This document shows positions 22,479-34,240 of a DNA stretch of 64,000 bases, in pieces; positions within the stretch are counted from its first letter, which is position 1, and each line of letters starts with the position of its first letter. The DNA comes from Aquatica leii. Lineage: Eukaryota > Arthropoda > Insecta > Coleoptera > Lampyridae. The notes under the pieces were generated by a model. That model had not been told where the DNA came from. It made no database searches and saw nothing but the letters and a program-made list of their open reading frames with translations. The stretch covers positions 55,071,505 to 55,135,504 of the forward strand of contig CM069436.1 in assembly GCA_035610365.1 (NCBI GenBank), written 5' to 3'. The position numbers and the translations under genes were made by a program.

Positions 22479-22541
22479 GGTATAAAAATGTGTTTCATTA
22501 TTATCTACAAGCTTTCGAACTTGAGCTAAGTTCTTTGTCAG
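22479..22541 (-). other. Hammerhead-like motif, inverted pair, copy A
   Basis: The minus strand reads CTGACAA, a stem-II-like AGAACTT...AAGTTC, then GAAAGCTTGTAGATAATAAT. The GAAA half of the core is intact, but CUGANGA has its G changed to A. It faces a plus-strand sister copy 17 bp away. Confidence 0.45.
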
Positions 22542-22558
22542 GCAGTATAATTATATAA

Positions 22559-22621
22559 CTGACGAAAAACTTAACTCAAGTTCAAAAGCTTTTAGATAAT
22601 AATTAAATAAATTTACACCAT
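22559..22621 (+). other. Hammerhead-like motif, inverted pair, copy B
   Basis: The plus strand reads CTGACGA (intact half-core), a stem II AACTT...AAGTT, then CAAAAGCTTTTAG (GAAA lost). The downstream flank reads AGATAATAATT and ACACCATA, shared with copy A and with the 63.8 kb motif. Copies A and B together form a palindrome of about 140 bp around TATAATTATATA. Confidence 0.45.
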
Positions 22622-25180
22622 ATACCACAAAAAAAATATTGTTTCATGTTTCATTTCTAAAATGTATTACGTATTTGCTTTTTTATTGCTATACACAAAC
22701 CAACAACCATTACATTATATTATAATTACTTACTATTAATATTAATCTACTTGAGAACATTGTTTTAGCCTGACTAAAAATTGGATTCATATATTTTACA
22801 TTTCTGACATTTTTTCCAAAAGTAATCCTATTTATACTTTTAGTAAAATTAAATAAAGATAAATCAATACAAGAGTTTAAAATGAAATTAACTAACGATT
22901 TTTTTTAGTCACAAACAAATGTAAATTCTACATGACCATTTATACGTATGGACCAAAACTTGATTGTAAACTTAAAAGAACATGGAAACAAGTATCATGT
23001 GGTATCGTATACCTTTTTCTTGTAACTTCCACTACACCTTCTAACGTATCAACCCAATTTACTAATGAAAGTAGAATACGTTTTTTATTGCAATTTTCCT
23101 ATTGAAAAAACAGAAAATAATTGCCAATATTTCTTTTGCATCGATTGCTTAGTCACAGCACCACATAAAGGTTTCCTGGATGAGGAATAACAGACCTTCC
23201 ATTAACACTGTCAAATATGTCATCAGAAAATTTCAAAACCTTGTCCGAATCCTTTGGATGGGATTTAAACTTGTTTATCGATATTATCTTAATCTAAAAA
23301 GTAATAACCTATTGCTACATTATTCTCATTATAAAAAAGTTACTTACGTACAGCAACGCTCACATAGAAATTATGGCTAAAAAATGTATCCATAAGAATC
23401 AGTCATATCGAATCAAAATACGTTTTTCACTCAAATATTTACAAACTCAATTTCAAAGTCAGCAATTTTGTAGGTGCGCCTGTGAGGTGCGCCAAGAAAT
23501 TTAGATTCCAGCAGCGACATCTATGATCTAAAGCTATGGGCAACAATTATATATAAAACAAAACTAAACTGATGCAGCGCCCTCTGCGCTTGTCCTCATT
23601 TATGCTAGACAAAGAAAAGATCAATGGGCAAATCCATGACATAAATAAAGACAGAAAATACGATCAAAAACGAACACTTTTCCTATAAGAGTTGCATCTC
23701 TCAACTTTCTCTCTGCTTACACAGATAAATACGATAATAAAAACTGGGGTGAAGATGAGCGAGTTTTCACGACTGATTTATGAAAAGCAAAGACTAAAGT
23801 TTGTGCCAGTTATAAAAATTCATCCGACAAGGTTCGGAACATATACTCGATTCTTTAAACATTTTAGCAGAAAAAAACTGTTTAGTTTTGTTTAGGTAAC
23901 GTACCTTAAAAGTCGGATTAGTTGAGTTATTTATCAAACTAAAATATACATATTACATTACGTACTTTTTGCTTTCATCTCCATAATTATTATATTTTTA
24001 CTTCACTTTACACAACTTTAATAAAAAAAAAATTTTTTATGGCACAAAAAGTGCTTGCCATATATGTGCGAATGAAGCAAAGACAAATTTTCGACTGTTC
24101 GTGTGCGTGAGGGCATCACAGTACATTACTGTAGTCACAAAGTGGTGTGAAAACATATGAGGGGTGACAGGATAACGCGTCATTCAACACTTTTGGTTTT
24201 TAATAGAAATACTCCTGTGTGCGTCGGTGTTTCAAGAAAATTAAAATTATAAAAGTCTAAAGATAAACAATGTTTAGCTATAAAGAAAATTTAAATTAAA
24301 TAAAAAATGTTTCTAACATTAAATTTTAATTTTGTCATCTCTGCCTGAACACATGCCTGACACTAATTAATGTGCCAAAACAAATGCAAACAAATAAAAG
24401 AAAGTTAATAATTCAATATCGTGAGGAAGTTTTGTGAAAAAGAAAACAACCAGTTTAATTATTTCAAATAATCACAGTTTTGACCCTGTAAACCATTCCG
24501 AAACATTTAGAGGTAAAATTATGTTGCTTACAGTTTGGCCACTGCTCTGCCAAAAAAACAAACCGCTCTCTTTCCGTACTGCTTTAGTGATTAAATAAAT
24601 TTAAGTTTGCAACATTGTAAACCTATTGACAGTAAACAATAACCAAAGACCATAACCTAACCAAATATACTACAGCACGCTACAACTTTAATTTTTATTG
24701 ATGAAAGTTATTTTACTTTACGTTACAGTTAATTTCGATATTGATTAAATGTTACTTTATAAATTAGAACAAAATGAACGAACTTTTAATACAATCTTAT
24801 GCATGGTGAATTTATTGTACCTACAGTAATTATACATTTTAATTGTAACGGTGCAATTGTCACCTCTACAAATAGGTTAGTTCTAATATACTTTTTCCTA
24901 TTTCGGACGGGATTTTGTTGGTATCAAATTATCTAAAGCTTTATTTGTTAATATTTTTACTTCGGGCGGAGTACAACTGATACTTTCAGATACTATTTTC
25001 ACAAACGTTTTTATTAAATTCAGAAGCTAACACTTTGAAATTTCAAATTTGAATCGTCAAATGCCAGAATTGCTAACACAATTTAAAAAAACTACTAAAA
25101 CAATTTTTTGGTTTTTATTTATTAAAATTTTTAGAGTAAATGCATGCGAAATAGAAAAAATAGTATGAAAAACACATGTT
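22622..25180. other. Gene-less AT-rich stretch
   Basis: No conserved reading frame seen. A less AT-rich patch at about 23470-23600 (GGTGCGCC repeated; CAGCGCCCTCTGCGC) and another near 24030-24210 look like old repeat fragments, but I find no partner copies in the window. Confidence 0.5.
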
Positions 25181-25187
25181 ACAACTT

Positions 25188-25259
25188 CTTTTTGCCGCAC
25201 TCGATCATTTGCAGACATCCTTTCAGTCGGTCTGCAAACCTGGTCTTCGTGCGGCAAAA
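25188..25259. repeat. Nested two-tier stem-loop
   Basis: The outer arms TTTTTGCCGCAC (25188-25200) and GTGCGGCAAAA (25249-25259) pair perfectly. Inside them TTTGCAGAC (25208-25216) pairs perfectly with GTCTGCAAA (25230-25238). Asymmetric internal loops separate the two stems. GC content is well above the surroundings. Confidence 0.75.
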
Positions 25260-25899
25260 TAGTCTCATTGTGACATTTGTTCTTCAATATACTATTTCCA
25301 TGCACTTGAAATGCTTATAAAAAATTGCGAAGCGGTAAAAAAAATTTCTAGCTTAGGTAGTTGTGATACGTGCTCCAAGTGGTCTAAAACCGCCATGCTT
25401 ATCTGTTTAGTCTTAAAAACGAAAAACAAAAAAAAGCAGTAGTGCTCACAAAATAGTACTTTATTCGGCTAGTGATACAAATAGAAATAGCTACTGTTGA
25501 CTAAATTAAAGTTTCGATCTGTACGAATATGATATTTAATGAAAAACTGATAGAGAACGTATTGTCTGTAAAAATCATAGTAATTTACGCAATGATAAGC
25601 ATAAAAACATCAACAATATTCTTGAATAAATAAAACAAATATGGTATTATCGTCAAGTAAACATGCAATTTAAATAACAAAATTGTTTTTAAAAAGAAGA
25701 AAATGTAATGTCTGTATAATGGTTGTTGAGAATACAGATAAAGTAATCTAAACGATATTGAACAAACCATATGCGTTTATAAAAATTTTGCTAAAAGTTT
25801 TAATAAATTTCGAGTGCGAATTGATAAAAGGTTTTGTACCGTTACGTCTAGAATTAAAAATTAATGCATTTGGACGATAGTGCTGTATTGAAATAACAA

Positions 25900-25901
<2 letters not shown>

Positions 25902-25934
<33 letters not shown>
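25902..25934. repeat. (TA)n microsatellite
   Basis: About 16 uninterrupted TA units. Confidence 0.95.
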
Positions 25935-25937
<3 letters not shown>

Positions 25938-27190
25938 CTAGAATATGCTACAGCTCTGCGAATGTTTAAACAAGTCATAATGATGGGCTCAATTTCTTTA
26001 GTCTAGTGAGAGATAGATAGCTCAGCGGCGGATCGATGAAGGCAGTTATGTAACTGAATACTGAGCACAGTAGGACTATTTGAGAGTGAAAGAGGGTTAC
26101 GAGGGTTTTCTCGCAAAGTAAATTGCTAGCGACTAACTCAGTTAAATTCGGAGATTTGGCTCGTAAGCTTTGTGGTGCTAAATTATAAAACAAATTAAAA
26201 AAGCGCCAAAACGATTAGAAGTTACAGTGATAGCCACCGGTTAAATATATCCAACACTGAAGTAGAATAAAAGACAAAACACTTATTATAACGAACAATA
26301 TATTTATTTTTCAATAATGAGAGAGGAATAAGGTTGAAGTTAAAAAAGAATTACGAAATCAATGCAGAGTTAGGTACATAAATAGTAAAAAGAGTAATTC
26401 TATAAATATTATAGTTATAGCGTTGATACAAGTCTTGGATGTTAGGGAACCCTCCACACATAAAGTTATCGAAATACACCCAATAGAACAAAATCAAATA
26501 ATACTTTCACGTAAATTGACACCATAGGAACAAAAAATCTGCATGCGTTAATTGTGATCATAGCTATATCTATGTCGTACGTATTTCACATTCGACAAAT
26601 GTATAAATTACTGACAAGTAAAAGAAAAAAGAGTATTTACGGTTGTCCATGCGGATAGCTATCGGCACGCTTAGTCATCTTCTAAAATCGCTAAGGAAAT
26701 GAAGTAAAAATAGATACAGGATCGTATCACAATTAAATTGCTTATCGACAAACCATGAATCCTAGTTAAATGCGCCAAGCATTCAAGTTGATCGAGAGCC
26801 CTTTTTTATACGTGCTTCTAATATTGGCTTCCAGCGGAAAGTAATGGATTAATCATGAATCCTTCCAAATTGGTCCAACAGGTGTCGGTATTGTAAATCG
26901 CTATGATAATTACGAGAAAATCAACGTACATCGCAAAAACAGTGATAATAATACAACTATTTATAACACAGATACTTGTGAAATTTTAGAAGTGAGAACT
27001 CCCCTGAGCGCTTACGTTAGAACACACATCTGAAGTGTACCACAAACATATATAACCACCCTTGCGACAAAAAGTGGGCGTTCCGAGAATAAATTTTATA
27101 CAAGGACAAACATCATACCAAAACGTCGATGGCATAAAACACAGACGGTTTGTAGTGTCAAAACACCGAGAAAAAGTTTTGGGTTGTTAA
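25935..27190. other. Gene-less stretch
   Basis: No supported gene. Base composition is somewhat more balanced than the neighbouring DNA, but both strands are stop-rich. Confidence 0.5.
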
Positions 27191-27196
27191 ATTAGA

Positions 27197-27350
27197 ATAG
27201 TTTTGATTTCTTTTTCATGTAACGTCAACTTACAATGCAGAGATATCATCTTTGAAAAAACTGACATTAGTAAAATTCATATAAGAATTTCCTAATTCTT
27301 ACACAGATTTTAGTGTAAGAATCACTAATTCTTATGTTGAAATAGAGAAT
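27197..27350 (+). repeat. Dispersed repeat R1, copy 1
   Basis: Starts TTTTGATTTCTTTTTC and includes GTAACGTCAACTTAC, TTTGAAAAAACT and GATTTTAGTGTAAGAATC. A close copy in the same orientation lies at 48497-48650. It ends with a potential hairpin (CTAATTCTTACAC and GTGTAAGAAT). Probably a short non-autonomous element. Confidence 0.8.
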
Positions 27351-30300
27351 AGTATATTCAGCAAATCGTCTTGAAAACAACAATTACTTGACTCGGAGCT
27401 TTAAAATACGCGGCACAAAGTGCCTCATATTTCAATTTAGCTCTTCTTCAGTGATGTGAGATTTTTCTGACTTTTATGTAAATAACTATTAATTCAACTT
27501 TATAATCACTATAGACACCAAAAAGCTAATAAATTTGAAATTGTATGTCATTAAATGAGGTTTCTATTTCTAGCGCAGTGGCGCTGCGATGTTAATTGAG
27601 ATTTTCTATACAAGTTTTAGTGCTTGTATAAATAAATTAAGTTAAGACGATCCTATTAAAGTTATTCGAAAGATTAGATTGTCATTTTTAAAATGAAAAC
27701 TTTTTTAAAAATAAAGTTGAGAAATATTTAATTTTATTTTATGACATAATTATATGAAAAACAATATCAAAATGCGACTTAAAAAATATACAACAGTTTA
27801 TGCTATAATACGAATGTAAATATAAAACTATGCAACTTATTTATACGAAGCAAAACATTGAAATAAAATAGGACTCAGTAAATATAGTAATAAGACCTTA
27901 AACTTTACAATTTGCTCAGTCATCGGAGTACTACTAGTTTCTAACTTTATTGTCACCTTCGGTGATTTTGCTATAGCTCCTTCTGTAGTCAGCCGGGAAA
28001 ATATAATTCCTTTAATAACCGAGATGTTTATTGCACGAAATAAAGCAGCGTTTAACTATGTTCCTGATCTAGTTACAAGTGATGGTACTGAAGCGACAAA
28101 TCACATGTTTTTGTATAAAATTTTACACGCAAGAGTGTTTTAAGAAATACTTTTTTAACGTTGTAACATAGTTGGGTAAAAATCTTGTCACGTCCGCGAT
28201 GTTTTCAGCACATAAGTGACTGCGTCTGAATAAATAACTAATATTTTCTTTGCTATCTTCCATCTGAAGTATACGAAATGCATCGTTGGCATATTTGGGC
28301 GCGGTTGAATTATTTGTTTTGACAAACTAGCAAATGTAAAACACCATATTCAATCGCTGTTAGTTTATCCATTATCATATTAGCCACAAATCTTTTCTTT
28401 TTTGGTCAACTAGTAACTAAATATGCCCGTTTCTTATATTTTGTTACGGGTGCCTCGTTGATGTGGACGTTATCACGGCGAGTAGGGTATAAGTAGATTT
28501 AACAAAAGAATTACAAATAAGGACGCCATATCCGTTTAGACACTAACAAAATGATCTTGTCCGAATAATACAAAATTATATAATCCGTAACTAAAGATCT
28601 ATACTAGACTATAATGAATTTTTTTAGTCAAAAATGAATGAACAAGTAATAGTGAATGAATGACACATTTAAATCAAGTTTAAGAATAATGTTATCATTT
28701 AAATCTTACAGCATTTGTGATTACTTGCACTTCAATATAATCTCGTCGAACGTAACGATCGTCACCAAACATTTACAATAAAATGTATAGAAAAATAGGC
28801 GTGTTTACGTTTGAAACGCGTTCTTGTCTAGAGCTAGAAAGGCTGGTTTACACACATTCCTAAAAGTCGAAACAGAGTACATCGCGGGGGTATGACAAAG
28901 AAGAATAGTTTACATTACAAGCGTGCCCTTGAATTAAAACGGTACGCCAGATTTTCGGTTACTTCAATTAGTTTATAGACAGATACAATAGTGAATTCTT
29001 GTTAACGGTGAAGTACTTTTCTAAACTTTTTTAATCAAGTAATCCATGTAGCACATCGTATAATAATCAAGTATACGTAGTCTTACTAATGCTAATTATC
29101 AATTACAACCCTATTAGCAGGTGATTACACGTGCTAAGGATAAAATCAACAACAAGAAAACTACAGGTAACTTACTTTAAAGTACGTGAAGCGTAAAACA
29201 GATTCACTTCTAACGGGTTTTTTTTTATCGGTAATAACCCACCAGTAATTTAGACATGAGTCACAAAATGGAGATCTACTGCACCAAACGAAATGCGTTG
29301 AAATGCCTAAAAATGACGTACACTTGTCGATGCAGTATTATAGCGCTGTGCCCAAAAAAATACGGAGTGGAACAAGTAAAATATACTATCAAAATTTAGT
29401 ACATTACAATCCGCTCGAATTTTTTGCAGTGTTTTCTCATAAGTTTCTGGTAGATATCTTTTATTCGTGTATTTCTCAACTAAAAAAGTTTAAGCTTCAG
29501 AATCTCTAATTCTTAACACGGAGTATTTGACGCCAGCACAGATTGACACAGATAATTTTATTTTTTGTTAAAATTATTATTGCTACTTACCTAACTATTT
29601 TTTCCCAAATAACAGCCACATGTCTTTATTTTCTGTTGTATTTTCTTTAGATTAATTAGGTTTTTTTACAGGATAGTTGTGGGTCACTGTTAGTTTTATT
29701 TAACAAATTTTGTTTTTATTTTTACTGTTGAGTTCAAAAGTGACCCACCAGTTTTGTGACTTCTTAAACTATGCGTCATTGCGAATAAATAATAATAACA
29801 GAATTTGACAGGTCGTTAATGTGAAAAGATATTACGGAAGACTTGCTTACTCAATTGTAACATAAAGATGGTTTTGCTCGGTGCTCAGTAGATACAGAAG
29901 TAAGTAGGTTATATAAAAAATAAAAATTTCTGAATATTTGGAAACCTCAAAAACGTAAATCAAAGCCAGATTGGCAAAAGTGCTAAGCGAAGAGATGTAG
30001 CATGAAATAGGTTACCAGTACTTGTCAACTAGAGAGCCCGTAACATTTACAAAATGGAAAACCTTCCCCCTACGTATTTCATTAAACCAATCATTTTTTT
30101 AACAAACTCGCAATAGATTCCGCTAAATGAAACTAGAGTCGATACCAAGGTCTTGACGAAAGTAAATGAACGGTTTTAACACGAAGGTAACAAGGTAGTT
30201 GGATAAAAACTTACAAGATCGAAAATATTAAACTGGACTGAGGTTTAAAAAGATTACTGACGTATGTAGTCCTTTATGGCTAGTCATTGCAAGCAAGAAG

Positions 30301-32465
30301 TTAAGAACAGTAGTAGGTTTTTTAATTGTTATTTTAACATTGTTTAACGTTGGGTAGATTTTGTTAGATACTAATTTATAGCATACGCCAAGCAGCCTTA
30401 TAAGGCGATAACTCACCGGCTAGCAACTTCTGGACATCTTAACTTGGATCATAGCAAAGTTTACACCTGAAAATGTGAGGTTAAGCGTCTAAACGAATAT
30501 TCATTTGCTTTTTCTCGTTCTATCTAGTGAGTGGGGAATTGAGTCACAAGCATAAAAAATATTTGGTTATAACTAAATAGAATAAAAAACGCGATTTGTA
30601 ATACAACAAAGTATCAATAACAAACAACATGTACCTCCAGAATGTGTTTGTTTTATTTTTCCTTGTTCTACAATAATTTTTAGTTACAAATTTTTTGATC
30701 TTATTTTGTTTCCAACTCTAGCGTAAGCTATAAATTTGGTACTCGAGTTGAGTAATTTTATGTATTTGAATTATTAAACGTTTATTTTTGGTAAACTTTT
30801 GCATACTTGGAATACGGGTTTATTATAGTAATTTGTTCTGGTATTTATTTATAATATATTTATTGATTATCTTTTCAAGAAATTGTTTTCAGAAAGTTGA
30901 ATAGATTAGGTAAGATACGCCAAGAAAGTTCCGCAGCTAAATTAATAATTTTTAAATATTTTTTTTTGTGTTGCCTTGATTGCATACATCATAGGAAAAA
31001 ACTCTAGAGCGGCAATGTTATAAATGAAAATGAAAATGTGCATTTGCACCTAGAATGATAAATAAAATTAGGTAAAAGATGATTAGTATAAACTGAGGAA
31101 GTTTAAATGGTTTTGTTAATAGAAATGATCTAATATTTAAATTTAATAACACTGGCGACTACTATGATGACATAAACACAGATATTTTTGAGAAATATTT
31201 TTCATAATTGATTATAGTGCTGATAGTGATACACAATGTCCCTATTTGGGACTTAGTAAACTACAATTATTTCATGAAGGAAAAGAAATATATTTAGTTC
31301 GTTGATCATTAAAAAATGTTTTTTTAAGTTTTTTTTCACCACACAATTTCAAACTCAATCCAATTGAGTTAGTACGGACTAAAGTAATCTTATTACAAAC
31401 AGCATTTAAAAATTAACAGCTGACTAATATAAGTAAATGTATTGAGTACACTAAAAATAAATTTTGGAAATTATAAAATAATACTGAAATTGTCTTTTTT
31501 GATAATGTCTGATTACGGTAGCAACAATGATTATAATGATAACAAATAATTTGCGTGTATTGTAATAAAATCTCTGAAGGTATTTATCATAAATTGTTTA
31601 TACGTTTTAATTATTTTATAATAATCAATATTTATTTCGCTTACAATGTTACCAATAATTTCTAAGGGACTACCATGGCAAGCGAAATTTGGAAGGTAAA
31701 CGGTTTATTACAGAGCTTTTCTATTGTAATTTGTTACGTAGAATTGTATATACAAGTGTAAAAGCTTAAAAGCACTTTCTATAAAAAGTTAAGATTTTAT
31801 TGCTTTCAATTCAAATCTGATAAAAAACGTTTATCGTAATAAATAAACCGTTTTAATCCTGTTTTGGAGGTTAGCAACGTAACTAACTTCGTGCCTTATT
31901 ACTAAACATATAAACCAAAGCAATATAAGGTTTAATATTATTAATTTAATGTATTCATATCAACTAATATCATTTGCGTATTACTGCTAACAACAGTTCT
32001 TTAGCGTAACAACTATTACATACCGTTTTCTTACAAAAGTAAAACAAATTTTCTTGTTAAAAGATTAATTTAAATTTTTAATTCTACTTCTTGCTTTTAT
32101 AGTTCTTGTCTTATCTAAAAACGGATTTAAAGGCAGTAATTTTTAATTGTTTTATTAACTTGTGTGAAGTTAGCTATAAATATAGCTATAAAAATTCTAT
32201 TTTTTGTTTCTGTGGATAAACGAACATTTTGAGAATTGAAAATTAATATAGATACTTTTTAATATTGTTGCTAAACAATAAAAACAATTGAATTGTTTAC
32301 GTTTATTTTAAAAGAATTAATAAAGAAACTTACAGATAGCAGCTGATTAATGTATTTCACAATACATTATTATTACTCTTGACATTGATCACAAATAAAA
32401 GTTTCTTTTCCCAAGTAATTGGAATGAACGCACTTTATCTAGTCACCTAGGTCATAGGATGTGCT
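27351..32465. other. Gene-less AT-rich stretch
   Basis: No conserved protein fragment recognised. A small inverted pair GTGGGTCACT / AGTGACCCAC lies near 29680-29750. The rest is short stop-ridden frames. Confidence 0.5.
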
Positions 32466-32469
32466 ATAA

Positions 32470-34240
32470 TTTTCACCGGATCCTAAGCAAGTAACGTCAT
32501 CTTTTGTGCAAGGTTGTTATTTTTCCGTTTTTTTTGGGAGATTCTATCTTGGATTTTAGGGCCAGTTTTATGAGTCGTACCACCACCTTTCTTATTGAAA
32601 TTTGTTTGTAAATTACGCTTATGTGGTGTAGACGTTAATATTTCAGATCGTTTTGATTTATTTCGTCTGGTTTGAACATGCGACGCTTTTGGAATGGGTA
32701 GAATAACTTGTGCTGTAACATGATTCTCTGTCTTGATTTGATCGTCATTCTCTTTGCTTGTTTTGGTTGCTTCTTTTTGTTTATTGTTACTAGTCATATA
32801 TGCTTGTTGATCATCGAATTTGGTTCTTCTCTGTGGATGGTTATTGGTTACAGGCGTCATTGGTGTTTGTGGTCTCGGGCTTTGGGGTTGATAATAATTT
32901 GATGGTCCTGTCTGATTGCTATCACATGCATCAGGTGTTAGATCTTAGTGTTGTTTCTGTTTCCTTGCTGATGGTTCTGTTGGATCTTTGTCACTGTCAC
33001 CGGCAGTATGATGTCTCTTTTGTATATGGTCGTTAAATCTACTTGTCGATGTAATGGTTGAATTCTTGTGTGGCTGTCGATGATCATCGTTACTGACTGC
33101 AGTCGATTCTACTCTATTCTAGTAGCTATACCTTTACTAGTTAGTTTAACAATCTTGGCGATAGGAATGTCATCATCTTTGCTATCTGTCGCTTTGTGTT
33201 GACTTGGTCTATCTGTTACCTCAGCAGGTGCGAAATCAGCGTCATCAAACACGTCCTGATTATATGGATATAACCCAGTAGTCGCAAAAGATTTTTCGCA
33301 AATTTGAATTGTGACCACCTTAGAATATACAGCATGGAATAAAAAAGATATCTGGTACAGAGGGATTGGTCTGTATCACAATCTATTTGTTAGCTTCTAA
33401 AGAGAATGCAGTTTTTAATGGAGCAAAGAATTCTTCGTCTAGAGACTGCAAGTTCTGGCTTGCGTGAGGGGGCAATGATAACATCATAATGTAATTTTCT
33501 CTACATAAAATGACAGCTTCAAGTGAGCAGTGATTAACGTGATTTTCTAGAATAATAATTGCTGAGTCATTTTCGGATGGTTTTACATGAAATTGAAAAT
33601 GGCAGTCCCAGAGAACAGTTCTTCCTTCATCCTTTTTCTAGGAAAAATTAGAGCTGAAGGTACCCAAATACCTGTTGCCCCCGCAACATACTTCCGTGAC
33701 CAATTGTCCCATCTCAGCAGACACTATTTTTGAAACACATGTCCCTAGGTGCACAAATCTTTGGCATGCGATTAGGTATAGTGGAAAGCCCCGTTTCGTT
33801 CTTGTTAAAAATACGACGTGCTATTTGCTTAACATTATTTCAAGTTGGTAAAAAATCTATCGCACTTTACCTTATTCAACCCAATGGCCTGTGCCAAACT
33901 ACACTTTTTTGGAGCTTTTTTTTCCATGTTGAACCTAGGAGGTATGCCTTTCATTCGTAGTTCAAAAAATTGTTTTTCTAAATCTCTAATGTGATCAGCC
34001 AACTCAAGTTCATTGTGATGATTAAATAGTAGTTTTCCTAAAGATGTAGGAATAGCGGTTGATTTTAATCTTTTTCTTAGGCTGCATTCGTTTATTCCCA
34101 AAATTTCGATACGCCACGTTTAGTTTTTCTTCTTTCAATTCGTTCCCGGGTTTTTCTTAATAAATTTTCATCAAACAATAACTTCAAGTCGGTTTTTCGT
34201 TTAATTTGTTGCTCATTTTGTTGATCATAGAGCTGAAAAC
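32470..34240 (-). pseudogene. pogo/jerky-type DDE transposase relic
   Basis: Read on the minus strand from about 34240 downward, pieces in several frames follow the order of a pogo-type transposase. There is a psq-like helix-turn-helix tail (GINECSLRKRLKS), then LADHIRDLEKQFFELRMKGI (34.1-33.85 kb). A catalytic-core piece NKNETGLSTIPNRMPK follows (33.8 kb), then IIILENHVNH, LQSLDEEFFAPLKTAF (33.5-33.4 kb) and KSFATTGLYPYNQDVFDDAD (33.3 kb). The basic tail has KRSEILTSTPHKRNLQ (32.6 kb). The family normally has D in N-x-DETG and LxDNHxSH; here they read N-x-NETG and LENH, so both acids are changed. Stops and frameshifts add to the inactivation. Terminal repeats were not found. Confidence 0.8.
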
